Shown here: positions 44,001 through 53,700 of the stretch, piece by piece | How positions within the stretch are numbered: position 1 is the first letter of the stretch | How the letters are laid out: each line of letters starts with the position of its first letter | Made by a program: the position numbers and the translations under genes | DNA from: Burkholderia diffusa | GTDB taxonomy: Bacteria > Pseudomonadota > Gammaproteobacteria > Burkholderiales > Burkholderiaceae | NCBI RefSeq assembly: GCF_902499115.1 | Contig: NZ_CABVPN010000006.1 | Coordinates: 62,001-126,000, forward strand | Reading direction: 5' to 3' | DNA length: 64,000 nucleotides | The notes under the pieces: generated by a model | Databases searched by the model: none | What the model saw: only the letters and a program-made list of their open reading frames with translations | Told to the model about the DNA's origin: nothing

Positions 44001-47000
44001 GTTCGATGCACGGCACGACAGCGTGCTGCCGGGCGCGACCGCGGTTGCGACGCCGGGGCCCGATCTCGCCGCGCGCTTCGACTTCGCACTGGATTTCACC
44101 GACGACGCGCACGGAATCGAACTGGTCGCCGCCTATGCAACCGACTGCATCGATGCCGACACCGCGCGCGCGTGGCTCGACAGCTATGCAGCGCTCGTCG
44201 CGTGCGCCGCACATGAACCGCACCGCACGACGGCCGCGCTGCCGTGCGATGCCTCTCCGGCGTCGCGCCTGCCGCGCGACGGCCGTGCGCTGAACGTCGA
44301 GCACGCCGACATCGTCGCCGCCTTCGCGCGGCAGGCTGCCGCTTATCCGCATCGCGTCGCGCTCGTCGATGCGTCGGCGTCGCTGACGTTCGCCGAACTC
44401 GACGACGCGTCGAACCGCATCGCGCATGCGCTGAAGTTGCGCGGCGCGGCGGCCGAAGCACCCGTCATCGTCTGCATCGAGCGCTCGGCCCGCTTCGTCG
44501 TCGGCCTGCTCGGCGCACTGAAGGCCGGCGCGCTGGCCGTGCTGCTCGACCCGGCCCAGCCGGCCGCACGGATCGCGGCCGCAGCCGCCGATTGCGGCGC
44601 GCGCTGGGCCCTCGTCGCGCGGGGCCGGGATGTGGCCGCGTGGCCGGCCGGCAGCGCAGCACAGCCGCTCGACGTCGACACACTCGCGCAGGACGCGACG
44701 CTCGCGCATGCGGCCGACGTACGCGTCGCGCCGCATCCCGAGCAGGGCGCCTATCTGATCTATACGTCGGGTTCGACCGGCACGCCGAAGGGCGTCGTCG
44801 TGTCGCACGGCGCACTGGCCGATTACGTGCAGGGGATGCTCGACGAGCTCGCGTTCGCACCGGACGCGTCGTTCGCGATGGTGTCGACCGTCGCCGCCGA
44901 CCTCGGCCACACGACGCTGTTCGGCGCGCTGTGCGCAGGCCGCACGCTGCACCTGCTGCCGGCCGCGTGCGCGTTCGATCCGGACCTGTTCGCGGACGAG
45001 ATGCGCCGCCGCGACGTCGGCGTGCTGAAGATCGTGCCGAGCCATCTGCAGGCGCTGCTGGATGCGCGCGTGCCGGCCGACGTGCTGCCGCGCCACGCAC
45101 TCGTGACCGGCGGCGAAACGCTGACGTGGGCACTCGTCGCGCGCCTGGCCGCGCTCGCACCGGCCTGCCGCGTGATCAACCATTACGGGCCGACCGAAGC
45201 GACCGTCGGCGCGATCGCGTGCGACACCGCGTCGATCGGCGCCGATGCGCGCGACCCCGCGAGCGCCGTGCCGCTCGGCCGGCCGCTGCCGAATGCGCGC
45301 GCGCTGGTGCTTGACGCGTTCGGCGCGTGCGTGCCGGCCGGTGCAACGGGCGAGCTGTATCTGGGCGGGCCGGGCGTGGCGCGCGGCTACCTGAACCGGC
45401 CGGCGCAGACCGCCGAGCGCTTCGTGCCCGATCCGTTCACGCCCGGTGCGCGCCTGTATCGCACCGGCGACCGCGTGCGCCTGCGCGCGGACGGCCGTCT
45501 CGCATTCCTCGGCCGCATCGACGACCAGGTGAAGATTCGCGGCTATCGCGTCGAACCGGGCGAGGTGAGTGCGGCCGTGCGCGCGGCCGGCCCGGTCGCG
45601 CAAGCCGAGACGCTCGCGATCGAGCACGACGGCCGCCTGCGGCTCGCGACGTTCGTCGTGATGCGCGACGGCGCGGCATTCGACGAGGCCGCCATGCGCG
45701 CGGCACTCGGCGCGACGCTGCCCGACTACATGGTGCCCGCGCAGTTCGTCGCGCTCGCGCGCCTGCCGGTGACCGCGAACGGCAAGATCGATCGCGCGGC
45801 GCTGCGCGAACTGGCCGCCGCGCCGGTGGCGGTCGCCGCCGGCGCCGCGCCGCAGGGCCCGGTCGAAACGGCGCTCGCCGAAGTCTGGCAGGCGGTGCTG
45901 AAGGTGCCGCACGTCGGCCGCGACGACAACTTCTTCGAGCTCGGCGGCGATTCGATTCTGGTGCTGCAGGTGATCGCACGCGCCCGCAAGCGCGGCGTGC
46001 GCTTCACGCCGAAGCAGCTGTTCGACGGCCCGACGGTCGCGGAACTCGCGCGCATCGCGAAAACCGGGGACGTCGCCGCTGCAGCGCCGGCAACGATATC
46101 GTCCGCGCCGGCTCAGGCCGCAACGGCTACCGCGGCTACCGCGGCTGCCGCGGCGACGATCCTGACGCCAGCACAGCAGCGCTTCTTCGCGCTCGACGTG
46201 CCGAATCCGGGCCACTGGAACCAGTCGGTCGCGTTCGACGTGCGCGATCCGTTCGACGCTGATGCATTCGCGCGCGCGTTCGACGCGCTGCTCACGCATC
46301 ACGACGCCTTCCGCCAGCGCTTTGCACACGGTGCGGATGGCCACTGGCACGCGCGCGATGCAGCGAAACCGTACGACGCACTCCCGTTCGTCGAGGTCGC
46401 CGCGCAAGACGAAGCCGACGCGCTGGCGCGCTTCGACGCCTTGCAGCGCCGCCTCGATCTCGGCCGCGGGCCGCTCGCGTGCGCATGTGCGGCGCGATTG
46501 CCGGACGGCGCGACACAGCTGTATCTGGCGATTCATCACGCGATCGTCGACGGCGTGTCGTGGCGCATCCTGCTCGACGATCTGGACGCCGCGTATCGCG
46601 CCGCATGCGAACGCACGCCGGTTCGCCTGTCGCCGCCGGGCTTGCGTGCGGATGCCTGGGCCGCACGCCTCGCGCGTGCCGCGACGGAGCCGGCATCGCC
46701 GTTCGCCGCTGAAACGGCTTACTGGGCCGGCATGGCGCAGGGCGACGACCTCGTGCCCGATCATCCCGACGCACCCGCGACGAACGCCGACGCGGCCCTC
46801 GTCGTGCAGACGATCGACGCGGCGCTGACTCGCGCCGCGCTGACCGACGCGCACGCGGCGTATCGCACGCAGACGATCGAACTGCTGGGCGCGGCGCTCG
46901 CACTGGCGCTGGCCGGTGCCGACGGCGCCGCGTCGTGCCGCGTCGAATTCGAGGGGCACGGCCGCGAGGCGCTGTTCGATGATGCGGACGCGAGTCGCAC

Positions 47001-50000
47001 GATCGGCTGGCTGACGAGCCACTATCCGGTCACGCTGCCGGTCGAAGCCACCGCGCGCGACACGCTGTGCGCGGTCAAGGACACGCTGCGCGCGGTGCCG
47101 CACAAGGGGCTCGGCTTCGGCGTGCTCGCGCACTACGGCGACGCGGCGACGCGTGTGGCGCTGGCCGCGGTGCCGCGTCCGCGCGTCACGTTCAACTATC
47201 TCGGCCAGTTCGACGCGCCGCGCGACGCGACGCTCGTGCCGCGCTTCGGCGGCACCGGCATCGAGCGTGACCCGCAAGGGCCGCTCGGTAACACGCTCGC
47301 GATTCACGCATACCTCGATACCGACCGCGACGGCGCACGCACGCTGAAGGTTCACTGGGTATACGGCACGCCGCAGTTCGAGCGCGCGACGATCGATGCA
47401 TTCGCGGATCGCTTTGCCGCCGCGCTGCGCGAACTCGCCGACGCATGCGCATCGCGTGTCGCGCATCGCGGCGGCGGTGCGACGCCGGGCGATTTCCCGC
47501 TCGCGCGGGCCGCCGGCCTCACGCAGGCCGCGATCGAGCGCGCGCCGCTCGACTGGCGCACGATCGACGACGTGTATCCGCTGTCGCCGATGCAGCAGGG
47601 GATCCTGTTCCATGCGCTGTTCGCGCCGGGCCATGCAAGCTACGTGAACCAGCTCGTCGCGACCGCGACGGCGCTCGATGCCGACCGGCTCGTGGCCGCA
47701 TTCGCCGCATCCATCGCACGCCACGATATCCTGCGCACCAGCGTGATGCCCGACGAGGCCGCACCGCTGCAATGCGTGCATCGCCATGCACGGATGCCGG
47801 TCGAACAGCTCGACTGGCGCATGCGCGGCGACACGCTGGACACCGATTTCGACGCGTGGCTCGCTGCCGACCGCGAACGCGGCTTCGACTGGCGCGAGCC
47901 GCCGCTGATGCGGCTCACGCTGATCCGCGTGACGGACGACGCGTGGCGCGTCGTGTGGACGCGCCACCACGTGCTGCTCGACGGGTGGAGCACGGCGCGC
48001 CTGCTCGGCGACGTGCTGCGCGACTATCGCGACCCCGACGCGGTGTCGCCGTTCGAGCGCCGCCCGGCGCTGCGCTATCGCGACTTCATCGCGTGGCTCG
48101 GCACGCGCGACCGCGAGGCCGACGAGCGGTTCTGGACCGGGCGGCTCGCGCGTCTCGACGCACCGACGCTGATCGCCGAGCGCGTGGCCGACCGTGCGGA
48201 TGCCGACATGGTCACGTGGCGCGCGACGATCGACGCGGCGGCGACGACGCGTGTCGCGCAAACGGCGCGGGCGCTGAAGCTGACCGTCAACACGCTGGTG
48301 CAGGGCGCCTGGGCGCTCGCGCTACAGCGCGTGACGCACCAGCCGGCCGTCGCGTTCGGCGCGACCGTCGCGGGCCGTCCCGATGCGCTCGCGGACGTCG
48401 ACACGGTGCTCGGCCTCTTCATCAACACGCTGCCCGTCATCACGGCACCCGCGCCGCAACAACGCGCAGCCGACTGGCTGCACGCGCTGCAACGCGAAAA
48501 CGCGGCTGCCGCCGAGCATGCGCATACGCCGCTCGCCGACATCCAGCGCTGGGCGCGCGGCGCCGGGGGCGCACTGTTCGACACGCTGGTCGTGTTCGAG
48601 AACTATCCCGTCGACGACTCGGTGCGCGACGCCGATCCGCGCGCACTCACACTGAGCGGCGTGCGCAGCATCGAGTCGACCGATTTCGCGCTGACGCTCG
48701 TGATCGAGAGCGGCGCCGAACTGACGATCGACTACGGCTACGACACCGCACGCGTCGACGCGCATCAGGTCGAGCGCTGGCACCGCGCGTTCGCATGTGC
48801 GCTCGATGCGCTGATCCGCACGCCGGACGCGCTGCTCGGCACGCTGTCGATCGCCGACGACGCGACGCGCGACGCACTGGCGCGCGCGCAGGACACCGCG
48901 CGGACGTGGCCGGATGCGCAACGGCAGCCACTGCATCTGCAATTCGCGGCCGCCGCACGGGCAACGCCCGACGCGATCGCGCTCGAATACGCGGATGTCC
49001 ACGGTGGCGTGCAGCGCGCGACCTATCGCGAGCTCGACCTGAACACGACACGCGTCGCCGCCGCATTGCGCAGGCGCGGCGTGCAGCCCGACACGCCGGT
49101 TGCGCTGTGCGTCGAGCGTTCGTTCGACATGGTGACGGCGCTCGTCGGCGTGCTGAAGGCCGGCGCCGCGTACTTGCCGGTCGATCCCGACTATCCGGCC
49201 GAGCGCATCGCGTACCTGCTGCGCGACGCGCGGCCCGCGGTCGCGATCACGCAGGCGCATCTGCGCGAGCAGGTCGAGGCCGCGCTCGGCGACGAAGCGC
49301 CGACGCAACTGCTGACGGTGGCCGATCTGCTTGCGGACGAGGCGTGCGAAGTGGCCGATGCCGCCGCCGACGTCGCAACCGACATTGACGACGCACGGCT
49401 CGCGTACCTGATCTATACGTCCGGCTCGACCGGCAAGCCGAAGGGCGCCGGCAACACGCACGGCGCGCTCGCGAACCGGATCGCGTGGATGCAGCACGCG
49501 TACCGGCTGACGCCCGACGACGTCGTGCTGCACAAGACGCCGTTCGGCTTCGACGTGTCGGTGTGGGAATTCGTGTGGCCGCTCGCGACCGGCGCGAAGC
49601 TCGCGATCGCCGCGCCCGGCGACCACCGCGATCCGGCCCGCCTCGCGGCCGCGATCCATGCGCACGGCGTGACGGTGCTGCACTTCGTGCCGTCGATGCT
49701 GGCCGCGTTCGCCGCGTATCTCGACGATTTTTCGGCCGCCACGCAATGCGACAGCGTGCGCCTGATCGTCGCGAGTGGTGAGGCGCTCGCGCCCGAACTC
49801 GTCGCGAAGGTCGCGCGCCTCGTGCCGAACGCGACGCTCGTGAACCTGTACGGGCCCACGGAAGCCGCGATCGACGTGTCGCACTGGACCTGCGGCCCCG
49901 ACGACGTCAGCGCCGTCGCGGTGCCGATCGGCCATCCGATCGCGAACCTGCAACTGCACGTGCTCGACGCGGCCTGGCAGAGCGTGCCGGCCGGCGCGAC

Positions 50001-50775
50001 CGGCGAACTGTATCTGGCGGGCGCGGGCCTCGCGCGTGGCTATCTCGGCCGCCCGGGGCTGACCGCCGAGCGTTTCGTGCCCGATCCGTTCGTGCCCGGC
50101 GCCCGCATGTATCGCACTGGCGACCTCGCGCGGCGTCGCGCCGACGGCGCACTCGACTACCTCGGCCGCGTCGACATGCAGGTGAAGCTGCGCGGCCAGC
50201 GGATCGAGCCGGGCGAGATCGAGGCGCTGCTGCGCGCCGCGCCCGGCGTGCGCGACGCGGTCGTGATCGTGCGCGACGAGCAACTGATCGGCTATGTCGC
50301 ATGTGGCGACTCGGGGCCGCTCGACCGTGCCGCGTTACTGGATTCGCTGCGCGCGCAGTTGCCGGCTTACATGGTGCCGTCGCAGTTGATCGAACTCGAC
50401 GCGCTGCCGGTCACGCCGAACGGCAAGTGCGACCGCCATGCGTTGCCCGCGCCGGTGCGCGAGGCGATCGCGGCCGTCGAGCTCGCGACCGACACGCAGC
50501 GCGCGCTCGCGGCGATCTGGCAGCGCGTGCTGCACGTGGACGCGATCGGACGCGACGACGATTTCTTCCTGCTCGGCGGCCACTCGCTGCTCGCGACTCA
50601 GGCCCATGCGCAGGCGAACCTGCACTGGGGCCTCGCGCTGCCGCTGCGCACGCTGTTCGACACCCGCACGCTCGCACGCTGCGCGGACGCGATCGACGCG
50701 GCCTGCGCGGCACGCGGCGAGACCGACGCGGCGAGCGCGATCGATGCGCTGCTCGGCGAACTGGAAGCCCAATAA
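41083..50775 (+). CDS. orbI: Ornibactin non-ribosomal peptide synthetase OrbI (three modules)
   Basis: This giant cytoplasmic NRPS has 3230 residues from ATG 41083. ATG 41032 lies almost on the promoter and is less likely. Domain order, with rough residues: A1 (1-505, YTSGSTGTPK at 156), T1 (LGADSL, Ser about 551), C1 (623-1060, HHAITDG at 753), A2 (1066-1580), T2 (GGDSI at about 1621), E (1690-2130, HHAIVDG at 1816), C2 (2160-2600, HHVLLDG), A3 (2612-3125), T3 (GGHSL at 3165). There is no starter C domain. A2 shows D-L-T plus K (LKIVPSH), the aspartate code. A3 shows D-V-W plus H (LHFVPSM), the serine code. A1 shares SVNFDxAHE with OrbJ, fitting hydroxyornithine derivatives. The E domain would give D-aspartate. 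Confidence 0.93.
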   Translation: MTSFPTALHHRIRELARRAPDAPALAAPFQNDLRLSRGALDARASHLARQLRAAGVGAEVRVGVCVERSCELFVALLAVLKAGGVFVPLDPRHPAARLDWIVRDAQLRHGIVDAAGRAALGAPFEHAFDAMPAEAGAAAFVDDEDVSVHPRSAAYMIYTSGSTGTPKAVVVEHGPLAAHCDALAAALPIEGGDRLLHFASVNFDAAHECWLAPLAVGASVTIAPPQPFTPDAAHALMVSESVSVAAFPPAYLREFAAVAAREGVPPALRVLAFGGEALPQQAFEFVRRTFPSVRLINGYGPTEAVISPMLWPVEPGEMPVLADDDAYASLPIGRAIGPRVARIDGDDGGELLLGGVCLARGYHGRPALTAERFIPDTHGEPGARVYRTGDLARQRADGAFDYLGRLDDQVQVRGVRVEPAEIAACLRTHPAVADAAVIAETGNGPTRLIACVALRAAADDATLKAHVGALLPAAWQPHRFVRCDALPYTLNGKIDRAALRERIAGVRDTEQSAGDEPRTPTEQQIAGLWQTLLGLDATPTRDDRFFVLGADSLAAMQLQAAIRAALRVNLRLDTLFADPALAELAAHVDRAERETGEPLAAIATRRAPADAAASGAPYVDRAASLAQQRFWVLAHTRDASAAYHIAAHWTIDGALDHAALQRALDHVIERHDAWRTTLVDNDDGIVMQRIHAHLPVTIETLDLRGQPLAARDAQAARIAERDAGMPFDLSDGPLLRATLVALADDRHRLLLTAHHAITDGWSSRCAFDELSAAYRAFAEGREPSLPALPIQYADYADWQRDMLAGGEGERQLDYWRGALRDVPGPLALPVDRQPGATRTLQGARVSVRLPDAVAADIRRLARDAQATVFTVLLAALDAWLSRLTGETDVVVAVPVAHRQRPETRALLGLFLNTVALRVRVAPTLPFRALVDAARTAALDAVAHQDVPFERVVDAVKPPVKRGDEWLRVKFAQQFDARHDSVLPGATAVATPGPDLAARFDFALDFTDDAHGIELVAAYATDCIDADTARAWLDSYAALVACAAHEPHRTTAALPCDASPASRLPRDGRALNVEHADIVAAFARQAAAYPHRVALVDASASLTFAELDDASNRIAHALKLRGAAAEAPVIVCIERSARFVVGLLGALKAGALAVLLDPAQPAARIAAAAADCGARWALVARGRDVAAWPAGSAAQPLDVDTLAQDATLAHAADVRVAPHPEQGAYLIYTSGSTGTPKGVVVSHGALADYVQGMLDELAFAPDASFAMVSTVAADLGHTTLFGALCAGRTLHLLPAACAFDPDLFADEMRRRDVGVLKIVPSHLQALLDARVPADVLPRHALVTGGETLTWALVARLAALAPACRVINHYGPTEATVGAIACDTASIGADARDPASAVPLGRPLPNARALVLDAFGACVPAGATGELYLGGPGVARGYLNRPAQTAERFVPDPFTPGARLYRTGDRVRLRADGRLAFLGRIDDQVKIRGYRVEPGEVSAAVRAAGPVAQAETLAIEHDGRLRLATFVVMRDGAAFDEAAMRAALGATLPDYMVPAQFVALARLPVTANGKIDRAALRELAAAPVAVAAGAAPQGPVETALAEVWQAVLKVPHVGRDDNFFELGGDSILVLQVIARARKRGVRFTPKQLFDGPTVAELARIAKTGDVAAAAPATISSAPAQAATATAATAAAAATILTPAQQRFFALDVPNPGHWNQSVAFDVRDPFDADAFARAFDALLTHHDAFRQRFAHGADGHWHARDAAKPYDALPFVEVAAQDEADALARFDALQRRLDLGRGPLACACAARLPDGATQLYLAIHHAIVDGVSWRILLDDLDAAYRAACERTPVRLSPPGLRADAWAARLARAATEPASPFAAETAYWAGMAQGDDLVPDHPDAPATNADAALVVQTIDAALTRAALTDAHAAYRTQTIELLGAALALALAGADGAASCRVEFEGHGREALFDDADASRTIGWLTSHYPVTLPVEATARDTLCAVKDTLRAVPHKGLGFGVLAHYGDAATRVALAAVPRPRVTFNYLGQFDAPRDATLVPRFGGTGIERDPQGPLGNTLAIHAYLDTDRDGARTLKVHWVYGTPQFERATIDAFADRFAAALRELADACASRVAHRGGGATPGDFPLARAAGLTQAAIERAPLDWRTIDDVYPLSPMQQGILFHALFAPGHASYVNQLVATATALDADRLVAAFAASIARHDILRTSVMPDEAAPLQCVHRHARMPVEQLDWRMRGDTLDTDFDAWLAADRERGFDWREPPLMRLTLIRVTDDAWRVVWTRHHVLLDGWSTARLLGDVLRDYRDPDAVSPFERRPALRYRDFIAWLGTRDREADERFWTGRLARLDAPTLIAERVADRADADMVTWRATIDAAATTRVAQTARALKLTVNTLVQGAWALALQRVTHQPAVAFGATVAGRPDALADVDTVLGLFINTLPVITAPAPQQRAADWLHALQRENAAAAEHAHTPLADIQRWARGAGGALFDTLVVFENYPVDDSVRDADPRALTLSGVRSIESTDFALTLVIESGAELTIDYGYDTARVDAHQVERWHRAFACALDALIRTPDALLGTLSIADDATRDALARAQDTARTWPDAQRQPLHLQFAAAARATPDAIALEYADVHGGVQRATYRELDLNTTRVAAALRRRGVQPDTPVALCVERSFDMVTALVGVLKAGAAYLPVDPDYPAERIAYLLRDARPAVAITQAHLREQVEAALGDEAPTQLLTVADLLADEACEVADAAADVATDIDDARLAYLIYTSGSTGKPKGAGNTHGALANRIAWMQHAYRLTPDDVVLHKTPFGFDVSVWEFVWPLATGAKLAIAAPGDHRDPARLAAAIHAHGVTVLHFVPSMLAAFAAYLDDFSAATQCDSVRLIVASGEALAPELVAKVARLVPNATLVNLYGPTEAAIDVSHWTCGPDDVSAVAVPIGHPIANLQLHVLDAAWQSVPAGATGELYLAGAGLARGYLGRPGLTAERFVPDPFVPGARMYRTGDLARRRADGALDYLGRVDMQVKLRGQRIEPGEIEALLRAAPGVRDAVVIVRDEQLIGYVACGDSGPLDRAALLDSLRAQLPAYMVPSQLIELDALPVTPNGKCDRHALPAPVREAIAAVELATDTQRALAAIWQRVLHVDAIGRDDDFFLLGGHSLLATQAHAQANLHWGLALPLRTLFDTRTLARCADAIDAACAARGETDAASAIDALLGELEAQ

Positions 50776-50784
50776 GGATAACGA

Positions 50785-53700
50785 ATGACGAAGGCTCAAC
50801 CCGACTGGCTCGCGCTTGCGACGCGCTTCACGCAACTGCCGGACGCGCAGCGCGCGGTGTTCATCGACAAGCTCGGCGCGGCCGGCATCGACTTCCGCAT
50901 GCTGCCGATCCCGCCACGCACGCCGCGCGCCGACCGCGTGCCGGCATCGTTCGCGCAGACGCGGCTGTGGTTGCACGCGCGGTTGATCGACGCGCCTCAC
51001 GCGTATCACATTACCGAACGGCTCGCGCTGACGGGCCCGCTCGACGCGCATGCGCTGCGGCTCGCGTGCGACGCGCTGATCGCGCGCCATGAAGCGCTGC
51101 GCACGACCTTCGACGAAGCGGAGGACGGCGTCGCGCAGACGATCCATCCGCCGCTGCGCTGCCCCTGGCGCGAGACCGATCTCGAAGCGTTGCCCGACGC
51201 GCAGCGCGTCGCGCGCGCCGAAAGCGTCGCAATGGCCGATGAAGCCGAGCCGTTCGATCTCGGCGCGGCACCGCTCGTGCGCGCACACCTGATCCGCTTC
51301 GACGCGACGCAACACTGGCTCGCGCTGACCGTTCATCACATCGTGTCGGACGGCTGGTCGTCGGACGTGATGCTGTTTGAACTCGCGGCGTTCTATCGCG
51401 CGTATGCGTCGGGGGAACCCGTGCCGCTCGCGCCGCTGCCGATCCAGTACGCGGACTACGCGCTGTGGCAGCGCCGCTGGCTCGATGCCGGCGAGCGCGA
51501 TCGGCAGCTGGCGTTCTGGCGCGAGCGGCTCGACCCGCAGCGCGGCGTGCTGACGCTGCCCGGCGCGGCCGCGCGGCCCGCTCGCCGCAGCGCGCGCGGC
51601 GCGCGTCACGTGTTTTCGCTCGACGCGCGCATCGGTGCGCGGCTGCGCGCGTTCGCAGCCGCGTCGGGCGCGACGCCGTTCGCGGTGTTGCTCGCGGCGC
51701 TCGACGCGCTGCTCGCGCGTGCGACCGGCGACGCCCGGGTCTGCGTCGGCGTGCCGGCCGCGAACCGCGAGCGCGCGGAAACGGCCGGCCTGATCGGCTT
51801 CTTCGTCAACACGCTCGCGATCGACGTCGACGTGCCCGCGCACGGCGATTTCTCGTCGCTGGTCGCGCGTACGCAGCGCGCGCTCGTCGATGCGCAGATG
51901 CACCAGGACGTGCCGTTCGAGCAGATCGTCGACGCGCTCGGCGTGCCGCGCAGCGCGAGCCACCATCCGCTGTTCCAGGTGATGGCCGCGTACGGCGAGC
52001 GCCGCGCGCTGCCGGCGCTGGGCGCGGCATCGGCAACCTTGCTGCCGTCCGGCACGCCGTCCGCCAAATTCGACCTGACGCTTTCCGTCGAGGCGACACC
52101 CGACGGCACGTTCGATGCCGCGTTCATCCATGCGCTCGACCTGTTCGACGGCGACGCGATCGCGCGGCTGGCCGCGCGCTTCGTCACGCTACTCGCCGAT
52201 GCGCTTGCGCGCCCCGAGGTGCCGATCGGCGATCTCGACTGGCTGCCGGCCGACGAACGTGCGCAACTGTTCGCGTGGAACGCGCCGGCGGGCGCGGCCG
52301 AAGCCGAGCCATTCGTCCCGGTCCACGCGCGCATCGCCGCGCATGCGCACGTGCGGCCCGACGCGCGCGGTGTCGCCGACATCGATCGCGCGCTGACGCG
52401 CGGTGAGGTCGACGCGCGCGCGGCACGCATCGCGCGCAACCTCGTCGCGGCCGGCGTGCGGCCCGAAATGCGTGTCGGCGTCGCGCTGCGGCGTTCGGTC
52501 GACCTGCTGGTCGCGCTGATCGCGGTGCTGAAGTCGGGCGCCGCGTTCGTGCCGCTCGATCCGGCCCATCCGCGCGAACGCCTCGCGCAGATCGTCGACG
52601 ACGCGGGCATCGCGCACGTGCTGACCGACGGCGCGAGCGCCGCATCGCTGCCCGAGCTGCCTGCACTGCGCGTCTGGCGCGCGGACGAAGTCGACGCACT
52701 CGACGAAGCCGCGGACGTTGCCCTGCCGGACGTGTTGCCCGGTCATGCGGCATACGCGATCTACACGTCGGGCTCGACCGGCAAGCCGAAGGGCGTGATC
52801 GTCGATCACGCGGCGTTCGCGCGGCATTGCGTGGCGATCGCCGAGCGCTATGGCGCGGGCGAGAACGACGTGTTCCTGCTGTTCCAGTCGGTCAACTTCG
52901 ACGGCGCGCATGAAGGCTGGTTTTCGCAATACCTGTCAGGTGCCGCGGTGTCGGTGACGGCCGACGTGCTGTGGCCGCCCGCGCAGACCTGCGCGATGAT
53001 GATTCGCGACGGCGTGACGATGACCTACGTGCCGCCCGGCTGCGCCGCGCAGCTCGCCGAATGGGCGCTCGTGCACGGCGCGCCGCCGACGTTGCGCTCG
53101 TTGACCGTCGGCGGCGAAGCCACCTCGCGCGAAGCGTTCGCGATGCTGCGCCGCGCGATGCCGAACGTGCGCGTGGTCAACGGCTACGGCCCGACCGAAA
53201 CCGTGATCACGCCGACGCTGTGGATGTTCCGCCCCGGCGACGATCTCGCGAAGCTGGGTGACGCCGCGTATCTGCCGATCGGCACGCTGGTCGGCGCGCG
53301 CACCGCGCACGTGCTCGACGCGCGGCTCCATCCGCTGCCGGTCGGCGTGATCGGCGAACTGTACCTGGGCGGCGAGGGGATCGGCGTCGCGCGCGGCTAC
53401 CTCGATCGTCCCGCGCTGACGGCCGAGCGCTTCGTGCCCGATCCGTACGGCGCGCCGGGCGCGCGCCTGTATCGCACGGGCGACCTCGTGCGGCGTCGCG
53501 CGGATGGCGTGTTCGACTTCATCGGCCGCGTCGATCATCAAGTGAAACTGCGCGGGCTGCGCATCGAGCTCGGCGAGATCGAGGCGCAGCTGGCCGCGCA
53601 CGACGCGGTGCGCGAAGCGTGCGCGGTCGTGCACGGGCAGGGCGCGCAGGCGCAGCTCGTCGCGTACGTCGAGCTGACCGCCGACGCGCAGGCGGCCGCG

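Noticed and set aside
46120..46160. Short tandem repeat encoding Ala/Thr in orbI
   Set aside because: It is an ordinary low-complexity linker between the T2 and E domains, not a separate repeat element.
42577..48261. Very long open frame on the minus strand (about 1,890 codons) opposite orbI
   Set aside because: It is antisense to NRPS domains with full motifs. The translation is Arg/Glu/Gln/His-rich low complexity, a usual by-product of high GC.
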